From NCBI RefSeq assembly GCF_002210435.1, contig NZ_MZMV01000026.1, positions 1 through 64,000 of the forward strand: a stretch of DNA of 64,000 nucleotides, given 5' to 3'. The DNA comes from Micromonospora wenchangensis (GTDB lineage: Bacteria > Actinomycetota > Actinomycetes > Mycobacteriales > Micromonosporaceae). A program made the position numbers and the translations under genes. The notes under the pieces are model-generated. The model did not search any database. It was not told the DNA's origin and was given only the letters and a program-made list of their open reading frames with translations. Shown here piece after piece: positions 52,761-61,223 of this stretch. Position 1 is the first letter of the stretch; every line of letters starts with the position of its first letter.

Positions 52761-52820
52761 GTTGATCAAGAGGTTTACGTCGGGGCGGGGCGGACCGTTG
52801 ACGTAAACCTCTTGATCACC
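52761..52820. repeat. Dispersed hairpin repeat, copy 9
   Basis: The 18-base core arms 52764-52781 and 52800-52817 are perfectly complementary, with core TTTACGTC/GACGTAAA. Together with copies 7 and 8 it forms a tandem array with an 82-83 base period; the spacer ACATCGACGGGGG is shared between units. The rest of 52446-52919 is C-rich, with nothing I recognise. Confidence 0.9.
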
Positions 52821-52919
52821 GGGGCGGGACGCGCGGGGCAGGAGGGGACGGGGGCGCGGGCGTGGGGTGGGTGGGGTAATCGGGTTGCCCGGGGTGAGGG
52901 GGCTCGCCAGGGTGGGGGG

Positions 52920-53879
52920 ATGGTGGGTGTGCGTGCGGGCGGGGGCAGGATCGGGTGGGACGAGCTGCCCGGGCATGTGCGGCAGGCGGTGGAGCGGATC
53001 ATCGGTGACCGGGTGGTCGAAGCGGTGTCCCAGCCCGGCGGGTACTCCCCGGGCACCGCCGACCGGGTGCGGACCGCCGGTGGTCGACGGGCGTTCGTCA
53101 AGGCGGTCAGCCCGGCGCAGAACCCGGACAGTCCCCGGATGCACCGCGCCGAGGCCCGGCACACCGCCGCGCTGCCCCCGTCCGCGCCGACGCCCCGGCT
53201 GCTCGGTTGCCACGACGACGGCGACTGGGTGGCGCTCGTGCTGACCGATGTCGACGGACGGCACCCGTACACCCCCTGGCGGGACGCCGAACTCGACGCG
53301 ACGCTGCGTACGCTGGAAGCCCTGGCCGGGACGCTCACGCCGAACCCGGTGCCGGGCACGCCGACCGCCGCCGAACGGTTGGCCCACGATTTCGGCGGCT
53401 GGCGGCGGATCGCCGCCGACCCGCCGTCCCGGCTCGACCCGTGGGTCGCCGGGCACCTGGACGAGCTGTGCGCGGCGGCCGACCGGGGGTTGACCGGGCT
53501 GGCCGGGGACACCCTGTGCCATCTGGACGTGCGGGCCGACAACCTGCTGATCGGCCGGGACGGCACGGTCACCGTGGTGGACTGGCCGTGGGCCTGCCGG
53601 GGCCCCGCCTGGTTGGACACGGCGCTGCTGCTGGTCAACGTACGGTTGCACGGCGGGCACGACACCGAGGCGTTGCTGCGCCGGCTGCCGCTCACCGCCG
53701 GGGCCGACCCGGCCGCGCTGACCGGCTTCTACGCCGGGCTGGCCGGTTTCTTCACCGACAGCGCGCGTCGCCCGCCGCCGCCCAACATTCCCACCGTGCG
53801 CGCCTTCCAGCAGGCCCAGGCCGACGCCCTGCTGCCCTGGCTGCGCCACCGCCTCGACCACCCGCGGACCGCTGGTTGA
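52920..53879 (+). CDS. Aminoglycoside phosphotransferase-fold kinase
   Basis: The 319-residue protein has the APH/choline-kinase fold: a short glycine-loop region (QPGGYSPGTADRVRTAGG), Lys in AFVKAVSP, hinge WVALVLTDVDG, the catalytic loop TLCHLDVRADNLLIG (His/Asp) and VVDWPWACRGP (metal Asp). The family phosphorylates small hydroxyl compounds; a resistance role is not implied. The start at 52920 lies just after the hairpin array. The stop codon (TGA 53877-53879) lies within the left arm of hairpin copy 10. Confidence 0.88.
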   Translation: MVGVRAGGGRIGWDELPGHVRQAVERIIGDRVVEAVSQPGGYSPGTADRVRTAGGRRAFVKAVSPAQNPDSPRMHRAEARHTAALPPSAPTPRLLGCHDDGDWVALVLTDVDGRHPYTPWRDAELDATLRTLEALAGTLTPNPVPGTPTAAERLAHDFGGWRRIAADPPSRLDPWVAGHLDELCAAADRGLTGLAGDTLCHLDVRADNLLIGRDGTVTVVDWPWACRGPAWLDTALLLVNVRLHGGHDTEALLRRLPLTAGADPAALTGFYAGLAGFFTDSARRPPPPNIPTVRAFQQAQADALLPWLRHRLDHPRTAG

Positions 53880-53934
53880 CCAAGAGGTTCGCGTCACCGG
53901 CAGCCGATTCCGTGACGCGAACCTCTTGATCAAC
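53875..53934. repeat. Dispersed hairpin repeat, copy 10
   Basis: The 23-base arms 53875-53897 and 53912-53934 have a single mismatch. The left arm begins inside the last coding codon of the kinase gene and contains its stop codon. The copy lies between convergent genes. Confidence 0.9.
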
Positions 53935-53966
53935 GCGGACGGGCGGGGGCCGGCGGGGGGTACGGG

Positions 53967-54755
53967 TCAGTGGAGTTGGTGGGTGAGGAAGGGCAGGGCT
54001 ACGTGGGGTAGCAGGGGGGTGGTGGGGATGTCCTGGTGGGTGAGGCCGGGGAGGACCGCCAGGCGGGAGGCCGGGCGGGCGGTGCCGTCGCCGCCCGGGT
54101 CGTGGTGGCCGCCGCCGAGCAGCCCGTAGAACTCGGCCATGTGGGCCACCGGGATCGCGTCCGCGTCGGCGAAGACCAGCAGGGTCGGTACGGCGAGCGC
54201 GGCCACCTGCGGCGTCCAGTCGTACTCGCGGCGCAGCAGGTCACCGGTCTTGGCCCAGAGCACCGGCCAGTCCTGCGGACGGGGGGCGATCCGCGTGTAG
54301 AGCTGGTGCGGGGGCGTGCCGCGCATCCGCTCGCCGGCCCGCTCGTCCTGACCGGACATGGCGGCCAGCACCTCGGGATACCAACCCTGCCGCCGGAACG
54401 GGGTGGAGACCAGCACCAGCCGGCGTACCAGGTCCGGATGCTGGATGGCGGTCCGCAGCGCCACCCCGCCGCCGAGGGAGTACCCCAACAGCTGCGCCCC
54501 GGGCAGGTCGAGGTACCGCAGCAGCGCGGCGACGTCGTCGGCCATCGACTCGTAGCGCAGTGGACGAGCCACGTCGGCGGTGCGGCCGTGGCCCTGGAGG
54601 TCGACCGCGATCACCCGACGGCGGTGGGCCAGCGCCGGCACGATCGGGGCGAACATCTCCGCCGCGCCGTAGCCGCCGTGCAGCAGCACCAGCGGTGGGC
54701 CGTCGCCGTGTTCCTCGTACCAGAGCCGCAGCCCGTTGACGTCCGCGTAGCTCAC
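53967..54755 (-). CDS. Alpha/beta hydrolase
   Basis: The 262-residue protein has the alpha/beta-hydrolase fold with oxyanion-hole HGG (LVLLHGGYG), nucleophile elbow GYSLGG (Ser at about 92), acid FADADAIP, and catalytic His in GLTHQD near the C-terminus. The core VIAVDLQGHGRTADVARPL is characteristic of small-molecule esterase/haloalkane-dehalogenase-like enzymes. Substrate unknown. Start ATG 54755; the 140 bases upstream to the tRNA show no feature. Confidence 0.92.
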   Translation of the reverse strand: MSYADVNGLRLWYEEHGDGPPLVLLHGGYGAAEMFAPIVPALAHRRRVIAVDLQGHGRTADVARPLRYESMADDVAALLRYLDLPGAQLLGYSLGGGVALRTAIQHPDLVRRLVLVSTPFRRQGWYPEVLAAMSGQDERAGERMRGTPPHQLYTRIAPRPQDWPVLWAKTGDLLRREYDWTPQVAALAVPTLLVFADADAIPVAHMAEFYGLLGGGHHDPGGDGTARPASRLAVLPGLTHQDIPTTPLLPHVALPFLTHQLH

Positions 54756-54898
54756 GATGTCACCTCCGGCCGACGTCGGGACGCGGGCCGCCGGGAGCCG
54801 CCACGGCGACGCCTCCGGCGGACCTGCCGGCGGCGTCCCATCGGCTCAACGATCCGGCCGCCGATGGTCGACGGCCGTTGTCGTTGCTGGTCGGAGGG

Positions 54899-54970
54899 TG
54901 GGCGCGGCAGGTTTCGAACCTGCGACCCCTCGCTTGTAAGGCGAGTGCTCTCCCACTGAGCTACGCGCCC
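54899..54970 (-). tRNA. tRNA-Val (anticodon UAC)
   Basis: The 72-nt cloverleaf on the minus strand has acceptor GGGCGCG/CGCGCCC, D-arm GCTC/GAGC, anticodon stem CTCGC/GCGAG with loop CTTACAA (anticodon TAC, decoding GUA), variable GGGTC, and T-arm GCAGG/CCTGC with loop TTCGAAA. Discriminator is A; CCA is not encoded. Confidence 0.96.
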
Positions 54971-55003
54971 GGAACGCCCGTACGAGCGGGCCGGTGGCTG
55001 GCA

Positions 55004-55034
55004 AGCTTACCTGCCGGCCGCCGGCCCGTCGCAA
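55004..55034 (-). promoter_or_regulatory. Candidate tRNA-Val promoter
   Basis: On the minus strand, TTGCGA (55034-55029) and TAAGCT (55009-55004) are spaced by 19 bases. The predicted start leaves a leader of about 25 bases before the mature tRNA. The spacing is long, so this is tentative. Confidence 0.4.
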
Positions 55035-55053
55035 CGGTGTGCCAGGTGACCGG

Positions 55054-55521
55054 TCAGGCGGCGACCGTGTCGGCGAGGGCCTTGCGCCAGCCCTGCTGGT
55101 CGCGCGCCTCACCCGGCATGTTCATCTCGGCGAACCGGACGACGCCGGCCTTGTCGATGACGAAGGTGCCCCGGTTGGCGATGCCGGCGAGGTCGTTGAA
55201 GACGCCGTACGCCTGGGCGACCGCCCCGTGCGGCCAAAAGTCGGACAGCAGCGGGAACTGGTAGCCCTCCTTCTCGGCCCAGATCTTGTGGGCGTAGACC
55301 GAGTCGACGCTGACGGTGAGCACCTGCACGTCGTCGTTGACGTAGTCGTTGAGGTTGTCCCGCACCTCGCACAGCTCACCCTGGCAGATGCCGGTGAAGG
55401 CGAGCGGGTAGAACACCAGCAGCACGGTGCGGTTGCCCCGGTAGTCCGAGAGCCGTACCTCCTGGTTGTTCTGGTCCTTCAGCAGGAAGTCGGGTGCCTC
55501 GGCACCAACCTCGATCGGCAT
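55054..55521 (-). CDS. ahpE: Peroxiredoxin, AhpE-like with an added second cysteine
   Basis: The 155-residue protein has the AhpC/TSA fold with the peroxidatic motif FYPLAFTGIC (Cys46), LSDFWPHGAVAQAYGVFN and GIANRGTFVIDKAGVVRFAEM, closely like M. tuberculosis AhpE. That protein is a 1-Cys enzyme reading GELDQLRD; here the equivalent reads GELCEVRD, giving Cys51. Cys46-x4-Cys51 is the spacing of the atypical 2-Cys BCP enzymes. AAGGAG precedes ATG 55521. Same order (ahpE-DUF3052) as in mycobacteria. Confidence 0.92.
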   Translation of the reverse strand: MPIEVGAEAPDFLLKDQNNQEVRLSDYRGNRTVLLVFYPLAFTGICQGELCEVRDNLNDYVNDDVQVLTVSVDSVYAHKIWAEKEGYQFPLLSDFWPHGAVAQAYGVFNDLAGIANRGTFVIDKAGVVRFAEMNMPGEARDQQGWRKALADTVAA

Positions 55522-55611
55522 GCGAACTCCTTGGGTCGAGTCTGAGGTGGGTTCAGCCTGCCACACCCGGGGACGACGCTCCGGGTGCGGGACTGCTCAG
55601 TCGCGTACGGC

Positions 55612-56049
55612 CTACTTGCGGCCCTTGGACCCGCGGCGCAGCACCAGCCGGGCGCCGCTCCAGTCCTTGCCGGCGTTGAGGGTCGAGGTCTGCTGGAGCC
55701 CGGCGGTCTGCGCCGACTCGGCGACCTCGCTCGGCTCGACGTGGCCGTCGCGGCCGGCCTTCGGGGTCAACAGCCACACGACTCCGGCGTCGGCCAGCGG
55801 ACCGAGGGCGTCGACGAGGAGCTCGAAGAGGTCACCGTCACCGTCGCGGTACCAGACGAGCACCGCGTCGACCACCTCGTCGGTGTCCTCGTCGACCAGT
55901 TCTCCACAGCGGTCGGTCAGGGCGTCCCGGAGATCCTGGTCGACGTCCTCGTCGTACCCCATCTCCATGACGACCATGCCCGGTTCGATCCCGAACCGGT
56001 CCGCCAGGAGACGTACCCCGTCGGCGGCCTGACCAGCGGTCGCGCTCAC
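55612..56049 (-). CDS. DUF3052 conserved actinobacterial protein
   Basis: The 145-residue protein matches the DUF3052 pattern: LADRFGIEPGMVVMEMGYDEDVDQDLRDAL (quoted as GMVVMEMGYDEDVD), VLVWYRDGDGDLFELLVDALGPLADAGVVWLLTPKAGRDG in part (WLLTPKAGR), and a basic KGRK C-terminus. GTG 56049 has GGAGG eight bases upstream, which an earlier in-frame ATG would overlap. Homologues sit between ahpE and aceE in mycobacteria; the function is unknown. Confidence 0.9.
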   Translation of the reverse strand: MSATAGQAADGVRLLADRFGIEPGMVVMEMGYDEDVDQDLRDALTDRCGELVDEDTDEVVDAVLVWYRDGDGDLFELLVDALGPLADAGVVWLLTPKAGRDGHVEPSEVAESAQTAGLQQTSTLNAGKDWSGARLVLRRGSKGRK

Positions 56050-56162
56050 TGTCGCGTGCCTCCTCATCTCGTCCCTGCCCGGCGGCGTCGCGGTGACGCC
56101 GTCAGGCAGAGTCCACACAGTTGTGGTCCGTCGCGCAAGTGGCGCACCGGGTGGAACGGAAT

Positions 56163-59100
56163 TTACCGTGCCAGCAGCGTACGGGCACCCTGGGTAATGG
56201 CATCCTCGGAGACCAGCACCTGACGGGCAGCCGGACCTAATGGTACAAACGAGTCAACTGCCGCCACCCGCCGCGCCGCCCCCACGTATCCGGCGTCGAC
56301 CAGCGCCGCGAGAATCCCCTCGCCCACCCCGCCGGAGCGCCGCGTCTCGTCGACCACCAGCACCCGCCCGGTCGCCGACGCCTCCCGGATCAGGTCCGCC
56401 ACCGGCAGCGGGGCCAGCCACCGCAGGTCCACCACCCGGCAGCCGATCCCCTCGTCGGCCAGGGTCGACGCCGCCCGCAGCGACATCCGCACCCCGTTAC
56501 CGAACGTGACGATCGTGACGTCCTCGGCGGAGCCGACGCCGTACACCCGGGCCCGGCCGATCGGCGCGTGGCCGGCGGCCCAGGCGGACGGCTCGGCGTA
56601 GGCCCCCAGCCACTCACCGTCACCAGGCTCGTACAGGTCCCGGGTGTGGTAGAGCGCGATCGGCTCCAGGAAGACCGAGACCGTGCCGTCCACGACCGCG
56701 GCGGCCAGGCAGGTCCGCAGCAGCGGGCCGGCGTCGTCCGGCCGCGCCGGCACCGCGACCACCAGACCGGGCACGTCCCGCAGTACGGCCACCGAGTTGT
56801 CGTTGTGGAAGTGCCCCCCGAACCCCTCCTGGTACGCCAGCCCCGGCACCCGCACCACCATCGGGTTGCGGAACGCCCCCTGGGAGAAGAACTGCAGGGT
56901 GGCCGCCTCGCCGCGCAACTGGTCCTCGGCGTTGTGCAGGTACGCCAGGTACTGGATCTCCGGCACCGGCAGCATCCCGGCCAGCCCCGCGCCCAGCCCC
57001 AACCCCAGCACCGACGTCTCGTCCAGCAGGGTGTCGAAGACCCGGGCCGCCCCGAACCGCTCCCGCAGCCCCTTGGTCACCCCGTACACCCCGCCCTTGG
57101 CGGCGACGTCCTCGCCGAACACCGCCAACTGCGGGTGGCTGAGCATCCCGTCGGCGAGGGCCGCGTTGATGCTCTGCGCGAGGGTCAGCGGGCCGGCCAG
57201 CTCCGGCGGCTTGCCGCCGAACGCCTCCGCCCGGCCGGCCGCGTCCGGGCCGGCGGCCCGCTGGGCGGCCTGCGCCACGGCGGCGGCGACCCGCGAGGGC
57301 CGGCGGGGCGACAGCGGGGCCACCACCTCGGCCACGGCCGACAGCTTCGGCTCGTCGAGCACCTCCTCGGCGGTCCGCCGCACCTGCCAGCCCCGCTCGT
57401 CGTAGCGGGCCAGCAACTCCTCCCCGGTGGCCACCCCGGCCTCGACGAGCAGTCGGGCGGTGGCCAGCACCGGGTCGCGTGCTTCGTCGGCGGCGATCTC
57501 GGCGGTGCTGCGGTACGCCTGCTCGGCGTCGGCACCGGCGTGCCCCAGCAGCCGCACGGTACGCAGGTGCAGCACCGCCGGGCGGCGGTGCCGGCGCACC
57601 CAGCCGGCGGCCTCGGCGGTCACCGCGTGCACGGCCACCGGATCGGTGCCGTCGGCGGTGAAGTACCGCACCCCCGGCCGGGCCCGCAGGGTCCGCTCCA
57701 CCCAGCCCTCCGGCGACCGGACGCTGATCCCCAGGCCGTTGTCCTCGCAGACGAACAGCACCGGGATCCGCAGACCGGTGTGGTCGTACCAGCCGGCGGT
57801 GTTGAACGCGGCGGTGGCGCTGGCGTGGTTGACCGAGGCGTCGCCGAACGAGCAGACCACGATGGCGTCCCGGGGCCACGGCGAGCGCGGCGGGCCGTCC
57901 GGGTCGTCGCGCCGGGCGGCGGTGTCCATCCGGCGCAGCCGCTCCACGGCCAGCCCCAGCCCGACCGCCCGGGGCAGGTGCGAGGCGATGGTGGAGGTGG
58001 TCGGCACCACGGCCAGGTCGGCGCGGCCGAAGACCTTGTGCCGGCCCCCGGCGATCGGGTCGAGGGTCGAGGCGACCATGCCCCGCAGCACGTCCCGGGC
58101 CGCCTCGGCGTACGCCTGCTGCCACCCGTCCGGGTCCGGGCCGCCCGCCGGATCGGCCACCGCCGGCTCCGGGCGGGGGCCGGCGGGTACGACGGGTCCG
58201 GTGTCGGCCGGGCCTCCCGCCGGGCCGGGCCCACCGGCGGCGGACGCGACGGCCTGACCGGCGGCGGTGTCGGTGGCGGCGGCCGGCGCGGTGGCGGGCT
58301 GGTGACGGGGCACCGGCTCGGCGGTGCCGTCGGAACCCACCCGGTAGGCGACCGGTCCGGCCGGGGGCGGTGGCACGGCGACGCCGTCGACCGCGTCCGC
58401 CGGGCGCACCGCCGCGGGGTGCGGGTCGTGGACCGGGGAGCCGGGGCCGGTCTCCCCGCCCCACCCGGCACCGGCGTCCGACCCGGCCGGCGGACCGGCC
58501 TGGACGGTCCCGTCCGGCAAGCCGGTGGCAGCCGGAGTCCCGGGTGACAGGTCGACGGCGTCCGGCGTTCCGGGCGGCGCAGCCGGGGCGTCCGGCAGCC
58601 CGGTCGGCGGGCCGCCGGTTCCCGGGGTTCCCGGCGGCGCGGTCACGGCGTCCGGCGGGCCGGCGGCGTCGGGGGCATCGGTGTCCGGACCCGCGGCGGG
58701 TGGGCCGGTGTGCTGCGCTCCGGCAGGCGCGGGGACGTCGTCGACCGCCGGGTGCCCGTCGTCCGGGGCGTCCTCCGGCGGGCGGATGCCGTCGGGGCCG
58801 CCGGCCGGCGGGTGGTCGTCCCCGTCGGGGTCCGGGTCTCCGGTCACCGCCGCGAGGTCCCCGCCTTCCCCGGCGTCGCCGCCGGGGAAGGCGTCGGCCG
58901 CCTGGGCGGCGCGCAGGCAGTAGAACGCGCCGGAGCGGTAGTGCAGCAGGGCCGGGTCGGTGGGGCGCAGCGCGGCGGCCACCGCCGCGTTGGCCTCGTG
59001 CCCGGCCGAGCCGATCGTGTAGAAGCCCTCGTCGAAGCTGCGCAGCCACCGCGCGGCCAGGTCGAGCTGGCGGCTGGTCACCTGCGCGTCGAACAGGGCG

Positions 59101-59273
59101 AGTAGCTGGTGCCCGGTCAGCGCGGCACCGGGCCGGACGGGTCGCCCGGGGTCACGCCGCCGCTCGGGCTCGGGCAACGCGCCCAGGGTCTCCCGGAACC
59201 GGTCGTCGAGATCTTGCGGGGTGGTCACGCGATCAGCATTACCGACGGAGGCCACGCTCGCCCACTCAGACAC
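56163..59273 (-). CDS. Fused 2-oxoacid dehydrogenase E1 (alpha-beta), with internal disordered insert
   Basis: The 1036-residue protein fuses E1 alpha (about 45-680) to E1 beta (about 690-1036). Alpha has YTIGSAGHEANAAVAAAL, the ThDP motif FGDAS...EDNGLG (476-515) and GTDPVAVHAVTAEA; beta has TLAQSINAALADGML, VFGEDVAAKGGVYGVTKGL, EIQYLAYLHNAEDQLR and VLVVDETRRSGGVGEGIL. This is the branched-chain 2-oxoacid/acetoin type rather than AceE. Residues about 126-383 are a Pro/Gly/Ala/Asp-rich insert inside the alpha ThDP domain, between SGAFYCLRAAQ and GMVASTLDPIAGGRHKVFG. GTG start 59273; VTTPQD at 59228 is an alternative. No E2/E3 is nearby. Confidence 0.88.
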   Translation of the reverse strand: MSEWASVASVGNADRVTTPQDLDDRFRETLGALPEPERRRDPGRPVRPGAALTGHQLLALFDAQVTSRQLDLAARWLRSFDEGFYTIGSAGHEANAAVAAALRPTDPALLHYRSGAFYCLRAAQAADAFPGGDAGEGGDLAAVTGDPDPDGDDHPPAGGPDGIRPPEDAPDDGHPAVDDVPAPAGAQHTGPPAAGPDTDAPDAAGPPDAVTAPPGTPGTGGPPTGLPDAPAAPPGTPDAVDLSPGTPAATGLPDGTVQAGPPAGSDAGAGWGGETGPGSPVHDPHPAAVRPADAVDGVAVPPPPAGPVAYRVGSDGTAEPVPRHQPATAPAAATDTAAGQAVASAAGGPGPAGGPADTGPVVPAGPRPEPAVADPAGGPDPDGWQQAYAEAARDVLRGMVASTLDPIAGGRHKVFGRADLAVVPTTSTIASHLPRAVGLGLAVERLRRMDTAARRDDPDGPPRSPWPRDAIVVCSFGDASVNHASATAAFNTAGWYDHTGLRIPVLFVCEDNGLGISVRSPEGWVERTLRARPGVRYFTADGTDPVAVHAVTAEAAGWVRRHRRPAVLHLRTVRLLGHAGADAEQAYRSTAEIAADEARDPVLATARLLVEAGVATGEELLARYDERGWQVRRTAEEVLDEPKLSAVAEVVAPLSPRRPSRVAAAVAQAAQRAAGPDAAGRAEAFGGKPPELAGPLTLAQSINAALADGMLSHPQLAVFGEDVAAKGGVYGVTKGLRERFGAARVFDTLLDETSVLGLGLGAGLAGMLPVPEIQYLAYLHNAEDQLRGEAATLQFFSQGAFRNPMVVRVPGLAYQEGFGGHFHNDNSVAVLRDVPGLVVAVPARPDDAGPLLRTCLAAAVVDGTVSVFLEPIALYHTRDLYEPGDGEWLGAYAEPSAWAAGHAPIGRARVYGVGSAEDVTIVTFGNGVRMSLRAASTLADEGIGCRVVDLRWLAPLPVADLIREASATGRVLVVDETRRSGGVGEGILAALVDAGYVGAARRVAAVDSFVPLGPAARQVLVSEDAITQGARTLLAR
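58125..58898 (-). other. Low-complexity insertion within the E1 alpha coding sequence
   Basis: About 258 in-frame codons give Pro, Gly, Ala and Asp-rich sequence with few hydrophobics and a degenerate repeated APPGTPxxxxLPDA-type unit in its middle. It divides two blocks that are adjacent in ordinary E1 alpha proteins. No stop or frame change occurs, so it is probably expressed as a flexible loop. Confidence 0.75.
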
Positions 59274-59494
59274 GACCCGACCGGGGTACGGCGGTCCGCC
59301 GCACCCCGCTGTGGACCGTCCCCGCAGGACACCGACCCGACCCGTTCCCGCGACGACGACGGCTGCCGGGCACCCGTTCGCCGGGCGCTGTTCGGCTGCC
59401 GGAGGCGGCGACGGTCTCCGGTCGTCACCTGACGGCCACCGTGGGTCGCGACGCTGCCGGGGTCAGGAACGCACCGGACCCCGGGGAGGCTCCC

Positions 59495-61153
59495 ATGGCA
59501 CTGTCCCGACGTACCGTCCTGATCTCCGGCGCGGCGCTCGGTGCGGCCGGCGCGACCGCCGGCCGGTCCACGCCCGCCGACGCCGACGGGCGTCCCGCCC
59601 GGCCGGTGGCCCCCGCCCGGAACCGGCCGCTGGTCTGGCCGTTCACCCTGGGGGTGGCCTCCGGCGACCCCGACCACCAGGGGGTGGTGCTGTGGACCCG
59701 GCTGGCGCCGCAGCCGTTGGCCGGGGACGGTCTGGGCGGGATGCCCGGACGGACGGTCGAGGTGCAGTGGGAGGTGGCCGCCGACGAACTGTTCCGGCAC
59801 GTCGTCCAGCGGGGTACGCAGACCGCCCGACCCGAGTCGGCGCACAGCGTGCACGTCGAGCTGACCGGGCTGCTGCCGGGACGGGAGTACTTCTACCGGT
59901 TCCGGGCCGAGGGACACCTCTCCCCCACCGCGCGCACCCGGACCGCGCCCGACCCGGCGTCCCTGCCCGCCGCGCTGGCGATGGGTTTCGTCTCCTGCTC
60001 CCACTACGAGCAGGGGTACTTCACCGCCTACCGGCGGCTGGCCGAGAGCGCGCCGGAGCTGATCCTGCACCTCGGCGACTACCAGTACGAGTACGCCCGG
60101 GAGTACGGCCCGGACCGGCCGCGCGGGCACGAGGGGCCGGAGACCCGGACGCTTGCCAACTACCGGCAACGGCACGCCCAATACAAGACCGACCCGGATC
60201 TGCAGGCGGCGCACGCGGTGGCCCCCTGGGCGGTGGTCTTCGACGACCACGAGGTGGAGAACAACTGGGCCGGCGCGGTGCCGGAGGAGCCAGACCCGGA
60301 CTTCCTGGCCCGGCGGGCCGCCGCCTTCCAGGCGTACCACGAGAACATGCCGTTGCGGCGGGCGTCGGTGCCGCGCGGTCCGGACATCGCGCTGTACCGG
60401 CGGTTGCGCTGGGGTCGGCTGGCCACCTTCCACCTGCTCGACACCAGGCAGTTCCGCGACGACCAGGCGTGCGGGGACGGCTACCGGGACTGCCCGGCGG
60501 CGGCCGACCCGGGGCGCACCATCACCGGGACGGCGCAGGAGCAGTGGCTGCTGGACGGGTTCCGCCGCTCCGACACCCGCTGGGACCTGCTCGCCCAGCA
60601 GGTGTTCTTCGCCGCCCGCGACCGTGACCCGGGGCCGACCCGGCTGACCAGCATGGACGCCTGGGACGGCTACCTGGCCTCCCGGGACCGGATCACCCGG
60701 GGCTGGGTGGCCGCCGGGGTCCGCAACCCGGTGGTGCTCACCGGCGACGTGCACGCGCACTGGGCGGCCGACCTGAAGCTGGACTACCTCGACCCGGCGG
60801 CGCGGACGGTCGGTACCGAGCTGGTCTGTTCCTCGGTCACCTCGGGCGGGGACGGTTTCGACTCGGCCAGCGGCTCGCACCCCTGGCTGCGTACCAACCC
60901 GCACCTGCGGTTCCAGAACGACCTGCGCGGTTTCGTCCGGACCACGATCACCCCGGCGCAGCTCAGCGCCGACTTCATGGTGCTGCCGTACGTGACCCGG
61001 GCGGGCGCGCCGGCGTATCCCCGGGCGTCGTTCGTGGTCGAGGACCGGGTGCCCGGCCTGCACCAGACGTACGACCGGCCGCCGTCCACCAGCCGCGCCC
61101 GGCCGGTGGACCGGGACCGGTACACGGTCGAGACGGAGACCGGACTGCGCTGA
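59495..61153 (+). CDS. phoD: Alkaline phosphatase D (PhoD family)
   Basis: The 552-residue precursor has a Tat signal ALSRRTVLISGAALGAAGA, then an N-terminal PhoD domain (WPFTLGVASGDPDHQGVVLWTRL, in part VASGDPDHQGVVLWTR; YFYRFRA) and the PhoD catalytic domain: FVSCSHYEQGYF, LILHLGDYQYEY (metal Asp), VVFDDHEVENNW (Asp/His/Asn), LLDTRQFRDDQACGDGYRDCP and VVLTGDVHAHWAADL. It is a secreted Ca/Fe phosphodiesterase/phosphomonoesterase for phosphate scavenging. ATG 59495 has GGGGAGG upstream. No Pho box was identified. Confidence 0.94.
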   Translation: MALSRRTVLISGAALGAAGATAGRSTPADADGRPARPVAPARNRPLVWPFTLGVASGDPDHQGVVLWTRLAPQPLAGDGLGGMPGRTVEVQWEVAADELFRHVVQRGTQTARPESAHSVHVELTGLLPGREYFYRFRAEGHLSPTARTRTAPDPASLPAALAMGFVSCSHYEQGYFTAYRRLAESAPELILHLGDYQYEYAREYGPDRPRGHEGPETRTLANYRQRHAQYKTDPDLQAAHAVAPWAVVFDDHEVENNWAGAVPEEPDPDFLARRAAAFQAYHENMPLRRASVPRGPDIALYRRLRWGRLATFHLLDTRQFRDDQACGDGYRDCPAAADPGRTITGTAQEQWLLDGFRRSDTRWDLLAQQVFFAARDRDPGPTRLTSMDAWDGYLASRDRITRGWVAAGVRNPVVLTGDVHAHWAADLKLDYLDPAARTVGTELVCSSVTSGGDGFDSASGSHPWLRTNPHLRFQNDLRGFVRTTITPAQLSADFMVLPYVTRAGAPAYPRASFVVEDRVPGLHQTYDRPPSTSRARPVDRDRYTVETETGLR

Positions 61154-61223
61154 GCGGCCCGCGTCCGGGTCGGCCGGGGGCCGGGGGGGTTCAGCCGGGT
61201 GCGGGTCAGCCGGGAGGTGCGGG

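Noticed and set aside
54899..54970. tRNA-Thr assignment
   Set aside because: The seven-base anticodon loop is CTTACAA, so positions 34-36 are TAC, which is valine (GUA codon).
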